Assembly: GCA_030263475.1 (NCBI GenBank)
Contig: SZPC01000009.1
Location: 1-64,000 of the forward strand
Reading direction: 5' to 3'
DNA length: 64,000 bases
Origin: OLB4 sp002050165
GTDB lineage: Bacteria > Bacteroidota > Ignavibacteria > Tepidaquicellales > Tepidaquicellaceae
The position numbers and the translations under genes are program-made. Shown here in pieces: positions 25,322 to 34,637 of the stretch. The first letter of the stretch is position 1. Each line of letters opens with the position of its first letter. The notes beneath the pieces were generated by a model. It was not told the DNA's origin. It made no database searches and saw only the letters and a program-made list of their open reading frames with translations.

Positions 25322-27724
25322 ATGGAAACAACAACCGAGAAAAGGTCCGTGTTGAATTTCGGACCCCGGAGAGGGCATTACTTTGACATCAAAGATATTC
25401 CGCTAACCCTCACTGAGGAGGAAGCTGCTAAATTTGCAAAGCTGGACTTGATATATAGAACGCTCTGTGGAATTTTGTTTAATTTCGTTCCAACAAGCGG
25501 TCATCCGGGTGGCTCAATTTCTTCCGGAAGAATTGTCGAAACGATATTGTATAAAACCGCGGATTACGATATTTCATCGCCGTTAAGAGATGACAACGAT
25601 ATGCTAATTTACGCAGCAGGTCATAAAGCTATGGGATTATATGCGATGTATGCATTGAGAGATGAAGTCGTGAGGGCATATAACCGTTCAGAGCTACCTG
25701 ATGAAAATTCCCGTTTACGACTTGAAGATCTCCTCGGGTTCAGACGAAATCCGACTAATGGACTCCCGTTGTTCAGAAAGTTTAATGCGAAACCGTTAGA
25801 TGGTCATCCGACGCCGGCGGTACCTTTTGTTAAGGTTGCAACAGGGGCGAGTGGAATTGGTGTATCAGTTGCATTCGGGCAGGCGCTTGGTGCAATGGAT
25901 AAATATGATGGCGCGACTCCGTTTGTACATGTCCTTGAAGGTGAAGGTGGGATGACACCGGGAAGGGTGTCGGAAGCACTTGCTGCTGCTTCAGCAATGA
26001 GACTTTACAATATTATTTTCCATGTTGATTTCAATCAGGCATCAATTGACAGCAACAGAGTCTGTCGGGAAGGTAATTTGAAAGGTGATTACGTTCAATG
26101 GGATCCCGTGGAATTCACTTATCTGCACGATTTCAATGTGATAAATGTTGATGACGGAACTGATTTCAGAAAAATACTCGCAGCCCAGCAATTTGCGAAA
26201 TCAATCGATACCAAAATGCCAACAGCCATTGTATATAAAACTACTAAAGGCTGGAAATACGGTATAGAGGGTAAAGGGTCTCACGGTGCAGGTCATAAAT
26301 TCTGTTCACCGGAATATTACGAATTCCTTTCGAGTTTTGAAAATGAATTCAATCTTAAATTCCCAAGGTTTGAAATTAAATCTGAAGAGGAGCTGCAAAA
26401 TGAATTTGGATCACACAGTGACTTTACAGGAAACCTGAAGCAAGTTCAAATTGAGCAGGTATTTTTTGACTCTTTAATGGTAATACGAAAGGCGATTGAA
26501 TCCGATGATACATTTTCATATTTCTCAAAGTTAATTCTGGATTCCTCTGAAAGAGTAAATAAATTGTCAAGAGTCAAACGGGAAAATGCACCTCAGCTCG
26601 AGAAATTATATGGTGGCGAAGATTTATCGGATATTGACAAGGAGAAAGAACTTGGTCTTGTACCCGGGAAAGAAACAACAATACGAGCAGCATTGGGGTC
26701 ATCACTTTCATACATAAACAAGTTTACAAGCGGTGCAGTATTAGGTGTTGCGGCGGATTTATTAGGGTCAACAAGTTTAAACAAAGTGGGCGAGAGTTTT
26801 TCGTCCGGATTTTTCGATGCAGTTGATAATCCCGGCTCAAGGATACTATCAGTCGGCGGAATTTGTGAAGATGCGATGGGGGGAATGATGGCTGGCTTGA
26901 GTGCATACGGAAATAACCTGGGCGTAAGTTCGTCTTACGCTGCTTTTATTTCAGCAATGGAGCACACTGATGCCAGGTTACACTGCATAGGAGAACAAAA
27001 CAGAGTGGTACACTTCGGTGGAGATTTCAGAACCTGGGTACTTGTAAATGCGCATACCGGTTTAAAGACCGGTGAAGATGGTCCTACACATGCGGATCCT
27101 CAGTGCTTGCAACTGCTGCAGGGAAATTTCCCGAAAGGTGCATTGATTACCCTGATTCCGTGGGAGCCGGGTGAAGTTTGGGATTTACTTTATGCCGGAC
27201 TTATGAAGAAACCTGCAGTCCTCTCACCGTTTGTAACCCGTCCGAATGAACTGGTAGCTGACAGAGAAGCGCTTGGGCTCGCACCTGCTAAGGATTCGGT
27301 AAACGGTGTTTATAAATTAAGAAAAGCAAAAGACAGTCAGTCTGAAAGTATTCCGATCGTTTTACAGGAGAGCGGTGTGGCAATTGAGTTCATTTATCGT
27401 GCGTTACCAAAGCTGGATGATGCGGGTTATAATGTAGAGGTGTACTACGTTTCAAGTTCTGAATTATTTGATTTATTACCCCCGGAGAAGCAACAGGAAA
27501 TTTTCCCGGAAGAAGTTTCTTTGAAAGCTATGGGAATAACCGGTTTTACGATGCCAACTATGTATAGGTGGATTGGAAGTACATACGGTAGGGAAAGAAT
27601 TATGTTTCCATTTATGAAAGGACATTACCTCGGAAGCGGGAGCGCTGAAAGTGTTTTGTATGAAGCCGGTTTAGATGGTGATAATATATTCAAAAAAGTT
27701 GTGGAATTTATTGAAGGTAAATAA
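25322..27724 (+). CDS. tkt: Transketolase family protein, extended form
   Basis: Thiamine diphosphate enzyme of 800 residues, longer than standard transketolase (about 660). Order of parts: N-terminal 40-residue extension; cofactor domain with S-G-H-P-G-G at 59-64, A-T-G-A-S-G-I-G at 173-180 and the Mg/ThDP motif G-E-G at 207-209 ending in Asn238; a linker; the pyrimidine domain with G-G-I-C-E-D-A-M-G-G (catalytic Glu) near 516; and a C-terminal domain. The motif is G-E-G where most transketolases have G-D-G. Presumably acts in the pentose phosphate pathway with the talC product, but the exact substrates are not certain. Single gene. Confidence 0.82.
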   Translation: METTTEKRSVLNFGPRRGHYFDIKDIPLTLTEEEAAKFAKLDLIYRTLCGILFNFVPTSGHPGGSISSGRIVETILYKTADYDISSPLRDDNDMLIYAAGHKAMGLYAMYALRDEVVRAYNRSELPDENSRLRLEDLLGFRRNPTNGLPLFRKFNAKPLDGHPTPAVPFVKVATGASGIGVSVAFGQALGAMDKYDGATPFVHVLEGEGGMTPGRVSEALAAASAMRLYNIIFHVDFNQASIDSNRVCREGNLKGDYVQWDPVEFTYLHDFNVINVDDGTDFRKILAAQQFAKSIDTKMPTAIVYKTTKGWKYGIEGKGSHGAGHKFCSPEYYEFLSSFENEFNLKFPRFEIKSEEELQNEFGSHSDFTGNLKQVQIEQVFFDSLMVIRKAIESDDTFSYFSKLILDSSERVNKLSRVKRENAPQLEKLYGGEDLSDIDKEKELGLVPGKETTIRAALGSSLSYINKFTSGAVLGVAADLLGSTSLNKVGESFSSGFFDAVDNPGSRILSVGGICEDAMGGMMAGLSAYGNNLGVSSSYAAFISAMEHTDARLHCIGEQNRVVHFGGDFRTWVLVNAHTGLKTGEDGPTHADPQCLQLLQGNFPKGALITLIPWEPGEVWDLLYAGLMKKPAVLSPFVTRPNELVADREALGLAPAKDSVNGVYKLRKAKDSQSESIPIVLQESGVAIEFIYRALPKLDDAGYNVEVYYVSSSELFDLLPPEKQQEIFPEEVSLKAMGITGFTMPTMYRWIGSTYGRERIMFPFMKGHYLGSGSAESVLYEAGLDGDNIFKKVVEFIEGK

Positions 27725-27858
27725 AACTGTGTTTGATATTGTTGGATAAGTTTACATTTCAGATCTTATAAACATACCGCTAATTACCTTGAAATCGCAA
27801 TCGGATTATTTCATATTACAGGTTTTATTCAACATGAAATTATACGAAGCGATATACT

Positions 27859-28521
27859 ATGAGAAATTTTGTAGTTGCTATAGATGGTCCATCGGGGACG
27901 GGGAAAAGTACAACCGCGAGAATATTAGCAGATAAGTTAAAAGTACTTTATATAGACAGTGGCGCGATGTACAGGGCCATTACTTATTTAGTCTTGAAGA
28001 AAAAAATAAATCCTACCGATAGTTCAAAAATTATTGAGTTGACGAAAAGTGCCGACCTGAAACTTGAAGGTGAAAATGTTTACATAAACGGCGAAGATGT
28101 TACCAAACAAATCCGGTCGCTGGAGGTAACGAATAGGGTAAGTGCAATTTCAAAGATAAGGGAAGTACGCGAAATATTGGTAAGTAAGCAACGGGAATTC
28201 GCGAACTCTCAAAGCGTGATTATGGACGGAAGGGATATTGGAACTGTTGTTTTTCCGAATGCGGATTTTAAATTTTACTTTACGTGTGATATAAAAACCC
28301 GGGCTGCGAGACGCCAGCAGGATTTTAGGGATCATGGGCTGAAAATCCCACTGGATAAAATTAAACTCGAGCTTAAAAAAAGGGACGATATAGACGCAAA
28401 CCGGAAAGAAAGTCCGCTCAGAAAAGCTAAAGAATCAATAGAAGTTGATACTACCAATATGATTATTGAAGAACAAGTTGATTGCCTTTACAAAAAAATC
28501 ATTTCGCAGTTAGATAATTAA
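27859..28521 (+). CDS. cmk: Cytidylate kinase
   Basis: Phosphorylates CMP and dCMP. 220 residues. P-loop G-P-S-G-T-G-K-S-T at 10-18, then D-S-G-A-M-Y-R-A near 34-41, the R-D-I-G-T-V-V-F-P segment near 127 and the lid region R-A-A-R-R-Q-Q. Full length. The next gene is rpsA, the usual cmk neighbour in many bacteria, 87 bases later. Confidence 0.96.
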   Translation: MRNFVVAIDGPSGTGKSTTARILADKLKVLYIDSGAMYRAITYLVLKKKINPTDSSKIIELTKSADLKLEGENVYINGEDVTKQIRSLEVTNRVSAISKIREVREILVSKQREFANSQSVIMDGRDIGTVVFPNADFKFYFTCDIKTRAARRQQDFRDHGLKIPLDKIKLELKKRDDIDANRKESPLRKAKESIEVDTTNMIIEEQVDCLYKKIISQLDN

Positions 28522-28565
28522 ATTTATTCTATTAATTAAACCTGATATGATACCTCAAATCAAAT

Positions 28566-28594
28566 CAGGAAAAACTTTCCTGCCACACAGGAAA
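28566..28594 (+). promoter_or_regulatory. rpsA leader with two mutually exclusive hairpins
   Basis: CAGGAAA (28566-28572), TTTCCTG (28576-28582) and a second CAGGAAA (28588-28594). The middle segment can pair with either flanking copy, giving a 7-bp hairpin with a 3-base loop or one with a 5-base loop. The second hairpin ends one base before the Shine-Dalgarno of rpsA and would restrict it. It suggests a translational switch, perhaps S1 autoregulation. Confidence 0.45.
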
Positions 28595-28595
28595 A

Positions 28596-28603
28596 AAAGG
28601 AGG
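28596..28603 (+). promoter_or_regulatory. Strong Shine-Dalgarno of rpsA
   Basis: AAAGGAGG, five bases before ATG 28609. Most genes in this window lack such a site, so this full match is exceptional and fixes the rpsA start. Confidence 0.85.
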
Positions 28604-28608
28604 AAAAA

Positions 28609-30630
28609 ATGAGTGAATTAGAGACAGAAAATCTTGAACAGAAGCCGGTACAAAATACACCTGTAAAAGATAAAGCCAAAAGCGATTCAAATACGAAAAA
28701 AACCCTTAAAACTGAAGATTACGACGATGAAGAATTTGAGAATATGCTCAAGCTTTATGAGAAGACGTTCAATCAGATAAAAGAAAACGAGCTTGTAAAA
28801 GGAAAGATTGTTGCCATTAATGGTGAAGATGTTTTAATTGACATCGGTTCAAAATCAGACGGGAGGGTATCGGTAAACGAATTTTCCAATCCGGATGAAA
28901 TTGTAGTAGGTAACGAAATTGAAGTTTTCCTTGAGAAGATTGAAGATAAAGAAGGCCAGCTCGTACTATCAAAAAAGAAAGCTGACTCAATCAAAATGTG
29001 GGATCGGATTGTTGAAATTCATGAAAAGGGTGAAATCATCAAAGGCAGATGTGTCAGAAGGATTAAAGGCGGCTTCGTAGTTGACCTCAACGGCCTGACT
29101 GCCTTTTTACCAGGTTCACAAATTGATACCAAACCAATCAGGGATTATGATGAATACGTCGGAAAAGTTCTTGATTTTAAAGTTATCAAAATAAATAACG
29201 CGATTGAGAACATCATTGTTTCGCATAAGATTATTATTGAGGAATCAATGGCGGGGCAAAGAAACGAACTGCTCAAGACAATCGAGAAGGGAATGAACCT
29301 TGAGGCGGTTGTTAAAGCTATTACAGACTTCGGTGTGTTCGTTGATCTCGGTGGGCTTGATGGCCTCATTCACATTACTGATCTCTCATGGGGAAGAATT
29401 AATCATCCCAGCGATATCGTAAAACTCGACCAAAAGATACAAGTACACGTAATTGAATTTGACAAGGAGAAGGAAAGGGTATATCTTGGTTTGAAACAAT
29501 TGCAGAAGCACCCATGGGAAAATATTAATGAACGGTATAAAATTGGCGATAAGGTTTCCGGAAAGGTGGTGTCGTTAACCGATTACGGTGCATTTATTGA
29601 GATTGAAAAAGGTATCGAAGGATTAATTCACGTTAGCGAAATGTCCTGGACGCACCATATAACGAACCCCGGACAGATTGTAACAATGGGACAACTTGTC
29701 GAAGCGCAAATTCTCAATATTGATATTGACGAGAGAAAGCTATCGCTTGGAATGAAACAACTCACCCCTAATCCATGGCAGAGTTTGCTTGAGAAATTCC
29801 CGGTTGGTACAAAACAAAAAGGTAAAGTTTGCAATATAACGAGATTTGGGGTTTTTGTTGAACTTGAGGAAGGTGTTGACGGGCTTGTCCATATATCCGA
29901 TATCTCATGGACTAAGAAAATTCTTGATGTAAATTCATTCTTTAAAATGGATCAGGAAGTTGAGGTTGTTATTCTCGGGGTTGATGTTGCAAACCAAAGG
30001 ATTTCATTGGGAATCAAGCAGCTAATTGAAAACCCGTGGGAGAAACTTGAAGATCAGTATAAAGCGGGAACAGAGGCTGAGGTTAAAGTTATGAAACCGA
30101 TTGAACGCGGAATCATTGTGGAAATTGGTGGCGATCTTGATGCATTTTTACCTGCTTCACAACTCGCTCCGGTCAATATCAGGAACTTCAAGGAACTGTT
30201 CAAAGAAGGTGATACGTTCATGTCTGAAGTAATTGAATTTGATAAATCGAATAAAAAAATAGTACTCTCAGTAAATGAATACCTGAAAGACAAAACGGAA
30301 GATGAAATTACCGCATATCAGGATAAATTTAATTTCACTAGGCGGTTTACATTGAAAGATCTTCAGGAAAAGAAAAAGGCATACGAATCAGAACCGATTG
30401 ATTTCAGGATAGAGGATATTATCGGTGAAGATGATCCTAACCTTGTTAAGCAGCCTGTTACAATTGAGACTTTTGAAACCAAGGCGATGGTTGAACCGAA
30501 GGAAGATAAACCTGAATCTGAAGTGCCTTCCGAAGAAGTCAAGCAGGAAATGAAACCGGATGACAGTGACGATAAGCAGCAGGATTCAGTTGGTCACGAT
30601 GATACCGGAGAGGATAAAAAACCTGAGTAA
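28609..30630 (+). CDS. rpsA: 30S ribosomal protein S1
   Basis: RNA-binding ribosomal protein that helps recruit mRNA. 673 residues. An acidic, low-complexity N-terminus (1-55) precedes six S1 OB-fold repeats between about 60 and 575. The later repeats carry clear D-G-L-I-H and D-G-L-V-H signatures (G-L-D-G-L-I-H-I-T-D, G-I-E-G-L-I-H-V-S-E, G-V-D-G-L-V-H-I-S-D), while the first two and the last are more divergent (T-A-F-L-P-G-S, D-A-F-L-P-A-S). A long acidic tail (about 590-673) ends in D/E/K/P-rich sequence, longer than in E. coli (557 aa). Starts behind a rare strong Shine-Dalgarno and is followed by a terminator. Confidence 0.95.
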   Translation: MSELETENLEQKPVQNTPVKDKAKSDSNTKKTLKTEDYDDEEFENMLKLYEKTFNQIKENELVKGKIVAINGEDVLIDIGSKSDGRVSVNEFSNPDEIVVGNEIEVFLEKIEDKEGQLVLSKKKADSIKMWDRIVEIHEKGEIIKGRCVRRIKGGFVVDLNGLTAFLPGSQIDTKPIRDYDEYVGKVLDFKVIKINNAIENIIVSHKIIIEESMAGQRNELLKTIEKGMNLEAVVKAITDFGVFVDLGGLDGLIHITDLSWGRINHPSDIVKLDQKIQVHVIEFDKEKERVYLGLKQLQKHPWENINERYKIGDKVSGKVVSLTDYGAFIEIEKGIEGLIHVSEMSWTHHITNPGQIVTMGQLVEAQILNIDIDERKLSLGMKQLTPNPWQSLLEKFPVGTKQKGKVCNITRFGVFVELEEGVDGLVHISDISWTKKILDVNSFFKMDQEVEVVILGVDVANQRISLGIKQLIENPWEKLEDQYKAGTEAEVKVMKPIERGIIVEIGGDLDAFLPASQLAPVNIRNFKELFKEGDTFMSEVIEFDKSNKKIVLSVNEYLKDKTEDEITAYQDKFNFTRRFTLKDLQEKKKAYESEPIDFRIEDIIGEDDPNLVKQPVTIETFETKAMVEPKEDKPESEVPSEEVKQEMKPDDSDDKQQDSVGHDDTGEDKKPE

Positions 30631-30654
30631 ACGACTTATAATGTAATTACGATT

Positions 30655-30687
30655 AACCCCTGTTAAACTGATTAGCAGGGGTTTTTC
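30655..30687 (+). terminator. Rho-independent terminator of rpsA
   Basis: Stem AACCCCTGTTAA (30655-30666), loop ACTGA, stem TTAGCAGGGGTT (30672-30683) with one G-T pair, then a T run. It lies 24 bases after the rpsA stop. Confidence 0.9.
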
Positions 30688-30755
30688 ATTTGGAAGAATT
30701 TACTAAACTTCGTGGAGTTAATAGAATATTAAAACGAAAACTTTTAACTTGCAGA

Positions 30756-31463
30756 ATGGAAAAAAAACTTATATACGAAGGGAAAGCGAAGTGTATTTAT
30801 GAAATTATCGGTAGGGAGAATATTTACTTGCAGGAATTTAAAGATGATGCGACTGCATTTAACGGTGAAAAGAAACAAAGCGTTGCAGGCAAAGGTGCGT
30901 TGAATAATTCTATTTCTGCGATTTTGTTTGAATACCTGCGCAGTAAAGGGGTTAATTCACATTTTATCGAAAGAGTTTCCGATACCGGGATGCTTGTTAG
31001 ACCATTGAAGATAATTAAGGTCGAGGTAGTTTGCAGGAATATAGCCGCAGGAAGTCTCGTCAGAAAATTTGGATTTAGCGAGGCGGCGGAGCTTTCAAAA
31101 CCGCTTATTGAGTATTATTATAAATCTGATGAATTCGGTGATCCACTCTTTACACTCGCTCACATTGAGGAAATGAAAATCGCTAATGTTAATGAAATGA
31201 AAAAAATTGATGCAGTGACTTTAGAAGTGAACTTACATTTGAAGAAATTTTTTTCCGATCACGGAATTAAGTTAGTTGATTTCAAATTAGAATTTGGGTA
31301 CGATTCAAACGGAGAAATAGTATTAGCCGATGAAATCTCTCCGGATACTTGCAGGTTATGGGATTTGGAATCTGGGAAAAAGCTCGATAAGGATAACTTC
31401 AGATTTGGTCTTGGAAATATTGCCGAAACCTACGTAGAGATATTAGATAAAATCAGAAAATGA
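30756..31463 (+). CDS. purC: Phosphoribosylaminoimidazole-succinocarboxamide synthase
   Basis: SAICAR synthase of de novo purine synthesis. About 235 residues from ATG 30756. That start matches the family opening M-E-K-K-L-I-Y-E-G-K-A-K; an upstream TTG at 30690 would add 22 residues inside the terminator region and is unlikely. Motifs: G-K-A-K near 9, D-D-A-T-A-F-N near 31, I-E-V-V-C-R-N-I-A-A-G-S (here V-E-V-V-C-R-N) and D-F-K-L-E-F-G near 185, ending with A-D-E-I-S-P-D-T-C-R. The stop overlaps psd by four bases. Other pur genes are not in the window. Confidence 0.95.
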   Translation: MEKKLIYEGKAKCIYEIIGRENIYLQEFKDDATAFNGEKKQSVAGKGALNNSISAILFEYLRSKGVNSHFIERVSDTGMLVRPLKIIKVEVVCRNIAAGSLVRKFGFSEAAELSKPLIEYYYKSDEFGDPLFTLAHIEEMKIANVNEMKKIDAVTLEVNLHLKKFFSDHGIKLVDFKLEFGYDSNGEIVLADEISPDTCRLWDLESGKKLDKDNFRFGLGNIAETYVEILDKIRK

Positions 31464-32131
31464 AATTAACAAATTACGGAAGAGATGTAATTATTATTGT
31501 TCTGGTTTCCACCATCGCTATTGATGTCGTTGCATTTTATATAAATATATTGTGGCTAAAACTTGCACTGATATCTATATCGGTGCTTTTTTTTGGATTC
31601 ACACTTTATTTTTTCAGAGATCCTGAAAGGGAAGTTCCGCAAGGGTTAAACGATAATTCAATTCTCTCAGCTGCCGACGGTAAAGTAGTTTTAGTGGACG
31701 ATATAATTAACGAAAAATACGATGTATTCGAAGCTGGAGAAAAATTGAAACAGTTGAGCATTTTCCTTTCTCCTTTGAACGTTCATGTAAATAGAATTCC
31801 GGTTTCGGGTACAGTTAACTATTTTGAATACATAAAGGGCGATTACGTTGTAGCTTTTGACCATAAATCATCAGATAGAAATGAACGGACAGAAATAGGA
31901 ATTTTAAGTTTATCCGGCAGTAAATTAATCTTCAAACAGATTGCCGGGTTTGTAGCGCGGCGGATTGTGTGCGATATAAGAAAGGGCGATACAGTTAAAT
32001 CCGGCGACAAATTCGGGATGATAAAATTCGGGTCACGGGTTGATTACATATTTAAACCGAGCACGAAAATATTTGTAAAAGTAGGCGATCATGTCAAAGC
32101 AGGTGAAACAATTATAGGTGAACTATGTTGA
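31460..32131 (+). CDS. psd: Phosphatidylserine decarboxylase proenzyme
   Basis: Converts phosphatidylserine to phosphatidylethanolamine. 223 residues, the short archaeal/Bacteroidota-type Psd. Two hydrophobic segments lie at about 10-50, then Y-F-F-R-D-P-E-R, and the catalytic core with L-N-V-H-V-N-R. The self-cleavage site is F-G-S-R-V-D near residue 190, where Ser becomes the pyruvoyl group. Directly followed by pssA, whose product is its substrate, with a seven-base overlap, so this is a two-step phosphatidylethanolamine unit. Confidence 0.93.
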   Translation: MKLTNYGRDVIIIVLVSTIAIDVVAFYINILWLKLALISISVLFFGFTLYFFRDPEREVPQGLNDNSILSAADGKVVLVDDIINEKYDVFEAGEKLKQLSIFLSPLNVHVNRIPVSGTVNYFEYIKGDYVVAFDHKSSDRNERTEIGILSLSGSKLIFKQIAGFVARRIVCDIRKGDTVKSGDKFGMIKFGSRVDYIFKPSTKIFVKVGDHVKAGETIIGELC

Positions 32132-32883
32132 TATCGAGAAACTTTATTCCGTCGCTGTTTACAATTCTCAACGGGGTTTGTGGATTTCTTTCCGTTATTA
32201 ATGCGACTGAGGGAAAGTTTGATATGGCCTGTATATTTATTTTTTATGCAATGCTGTTTGACGCATTTGATGGAATTATCGCCAGGGCATTAAATTCCGC
32301 CAGCCAGTTCGGTGTTGAACTTGATTCATTGTCTGACGTGATTTCATTTGGATTTGCACCTTCATATTTGTTGTACTCAATACATTACAAAGGTATAGAA
32401 ACTTTCGGTGTAATAATTTCCTCAATCTTTCTGGTGTTTGCAGCTCTCAGGTTAGCGAGATTCAACGTTCAGCTTGTTGGTTTTAATAAGGATAAGTTTA
32501 ACGGACTTCCGGCTCCGTTCGCGGCTGCAACTTTGTGTTCATATCTCATTTTCTACCACGATAAAATTTTCGCGGAAGAAACAAGCAATATTGTAATAAC
32601 GATACTTGCAATCGGGCTCCCTCTCCTGATGATCAGCAGATTTCAATACGATACTTTACCTAAATTCAGCAAAGAGGGCTTTAAAAAAAATCCCGTAAAA
32701 GTCTTTGTATTTCTGATAGCAATTTTACTAATCGTAATTTCTCGTGGAGAAGCAACATTTTCATTTTGTCTGGTTTTTATCTTGACGGGTATAGCGCGAA
32801 GTATAAATAACCGCTTTAAAAGAAAAACTCACCCAACAAATGAAGTGGAGTTTTTTGAGATGGAAGAAAGTAATTCAAAGTAG
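32125..32883 (+). CDS. pssA: CDP-diacylglycerol-serine O-phosphatidyltransferase
   Basis: Membrane enzyme that makes phosphatidylserine from CDP-diacylglycerol and serine. 252 residues with about eight hydrophobic segments. The CDP-alcohol phosphotransferase signature D-G-x2-A-R-x8-G-x3-D-x3-D is seen as D-G-I-I-A-R, G-V-E-L-D-S-L-S-D near residues 49-71. Downstream of psd, overlapping it. The 3' end overlaps the convergent cysteine desulfurase gene by nine bases. Confidence 0.94.
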   Translation: MLISRNFIPSLFTILNGVCGFLSVINATEGKFDMACIFIFYAMLFDAFDGIIARALNSASQFGVELDSLSDVISFGFAPSYLLYSIHYKGIETFGVIISSIFLVFAALRLARFNVQLVGFNKDKFNGLPAPFAAATLCSYLIFYHDKIFAEETSNIVITILAIGLPLLMISRFQYDTLPKFSKEGFKKNPVKVFVFLIAILLIVISRGEATFSFCLVFILTGIARSINNRFKRKTHPTNEVEFFEMEESNSK

Positions 32884-34029
32884 CCCCAAAGCCTTTTTTA
32901 GAAGTTTTACAAATCTCACAATATCATCCGGAGTATTAAATCTCCCAAGAGAAATTCTGATGGTTGCCATGGCTGTTTCATTGTCGTGACCCAGCTCCTG
33001 CATAACGTGTGATGGTTTCAGAGAGCCCGAAGTGCAAGCTGACCCTCCCGATACTGCTACTCCATCAATATCTAATTTCATAAAAAGAGTTTCAGAATCG
33101 AAATTAATTTTTGATTTGTAAAAAGAAATGCTGACAATATTTGGTACTGATAAATATTCAGATGAATTTAAAATAAACAATTGTGAGAAATCGTTTAATC
33201 CGGTCATTAACTGTGCGTGAAGAGTTTTGTAATGTTTAATATCGTTTTCCATCTCAGATTTCAATATTTCAACTGCTTTTTGGAATCCAGCTATAGCGGG
33301 GATGTTCTCAGTCCCGCCACGTTTATTCCGTTCCTGACTTCCGCCATGTAGTAAATTTTCATATCTGATATTTTCGTTAACGTATATAAAACCGATTCCC
33401 TTCGGTCCGTAAATTTTATGTGCGGAAGCAGATATACTGTCCACCCCGAGTTCTTTTACATTTATATCCATTTTCCCAAAACTCTGTACAGTATCGGAAT
33501 GAAAAGGTATATTCTTTGATTTACAATGTTCAGCAATTTTTTTAATGTCATTTTTAACACCGGTTTCGTTATTGACGTGCATTATACTTACTGCGATAGT
33601 AGCTTCATCCAATAAATCGAGAACTTCCCCGGGATCAATTGAACCGTTTCGTTCCGGTTTTACATATCGGGGAATTACGTTGAAATTTTTATTTAAGTAA
33701 TTCATAGTTTCCAATACCGCCATGTGTTCTATGGATGAAGTTATAATACAATTTTTTTCCCCGGGTGGTAAAGAAATTCCTTTGAGAAAAGTGTTTATAG
33801 ATTCCGTACCACCTGAGGTAAAGAAAATTTCCTTCGGTTTACACCTTATAAATTCTGCGATAAGGTCACGTGTATCTTCGAGCATGACTTTAGCAATTTT
33901 TCCGTATTGGTGTATAGAAGACGGATTACCGAAAATTTCAGTCAAATATGGCTGCATCGCTTCAAAAACACGGGGGTCAACCGGGGTTGTAGCAGCGTTA
34001 TCGAGATAGATTTTATCGTTTGATTGCAT
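32875..34029 (-). CDS. Cysteine desulfurase (NifS/IscS-like, group I)
   Basis: PLP enzyme that takes sulfur from cysteine for Fe-S clusters or tRNA thiolation. 384 residues. PLP lysine in S-A-S-A-H-K-I-Y-G-P-K-G near residue 203; the persulfide cysteine in G-G-S-A-C-T-S-G-S near 328, in the long mobile loop typical of group I. N-terminal Y-L-D-N-A-A-T-T-P is also present. No iscU follows; the Fe-S genes mrp and nfu are 8 kb away. Confidence 0.93.
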   Translation of the reverse strand: MQSNDKIYLDNAATTPVDPRVFEAMQPYLTEIFGNPSSIHQYGKIAKVMLEDTRDLIAEFIRCKPKEIFFTSGGTESINTFLKGISLPPGEKNCIITSSIEHMAVLETMNYLNKNFNVIPRYVKPERNGSIDPGEVLDLLDEATIAVSIMHVNNETGVKNDIKKIAEHCKSKNIPFHSDTVQSFGKMDINVKELGVDSISASAHKIYGPKGIGFIYVNENIRYENLLHGGSQERNKRGGTENIPAIAGFQKAVEILKSEMENDIKHYKTLHAQLMTGLNDFSQLFILNSSEYLSVPNIVSISFYKSKINFDSETLFMKLDIDGVAVSGGSACTSGSLKPSHVMQELGHDNETAMATIRISLGRFNTPDDIVRFVKLLKKALGLL

Positions 34030-34082
34030 TAATCTTAAAATTTATCCAATTTTGTATGTAAATTAACTTCTATGAAATCCAA

Positions 34083-34637
34083 TTGAACTTCAATTATAAA
34101 GAACTACGGCTGATCCCTAATGTACTTTCAATTTTTAGATTAGTTCTTGTAATTCCGATAGTGTATTTTATATTAAACGGAATAGAGGAACACAGAAATT
34201 TAATTTTGGTTTTACTGTTTGTAATGTATGTTACGGATATTTCGGATGGATTTATTGCAAGAAAATTTAATATGGTTTCAGAAACCGGGAAGATAATTGA
34301 TCCTATTGCGGATAAAATTGCTGTAGCAGCAATTTTTATTTCATTATTTATTTACGATATGATCCCGGTTTGGTTTTTTTGTATTGTTATATTCCGGGAT
34401 ATATTAATTTTAATTTTTGGTTATTTTGTGGGGAAAAAGAAAGATATTATTATGATTTCCAATTTTATGGGAAAGATTACTGTATTCGGGATTGGATTGG
34501 TGATTTTGCTTACTATTTTAAAGATGGAACTTTTAACTCCTTATATAAGATTTTTATATTACATTGTAACAATATTAATTGTATATTCAAGTATTCTGTA
34601 TTTCTTCAGATACAAAAAAACAATAGGAGAACATTAA
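34083..34637 (+). CDS. pgsA: CDP-diacylglycerol-glycerol-3-phosphate 3-phosphatidyltransferase
   Basis: First committed step to phosphatidylglycerol. 184 residues with about four to five membrane helices. N-terminal L-I-P-N-V-L-S-I-F-R-L is typical of PgsA, and the signature D-I-S-D-G-F-I-A-R and G-K-I-I-D-P-I-A-D-K is near residues 47-80. I use TTG at 34083 since the nearest upstream ATG is stopped after four codons. The stop abuts the HU gene. Confidence 0.9.
   Translation: MNFNYKELRLIPNVLSIFRLVLVIPIVYFILNGIEEHRNLILVLLFVMYVTDISDGFIARKFNMVSETGKIIDPIADKIAVAAIFISLFIYDMIPVWFFCIVIFRDILILIFGYFVGKKKDIIMISNFMGKITVFGIGLVILLTILKMELLTPYIRFLYYIVTILIVYSSILYFFRYKKTIGEH

Noticed and set aside
30690..30755. 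Upstream extension of purC from a TTG start
   Set aside because: It begins right behind the rpsA terminator and adds residues not seen in the family; ATG 30756 fits.
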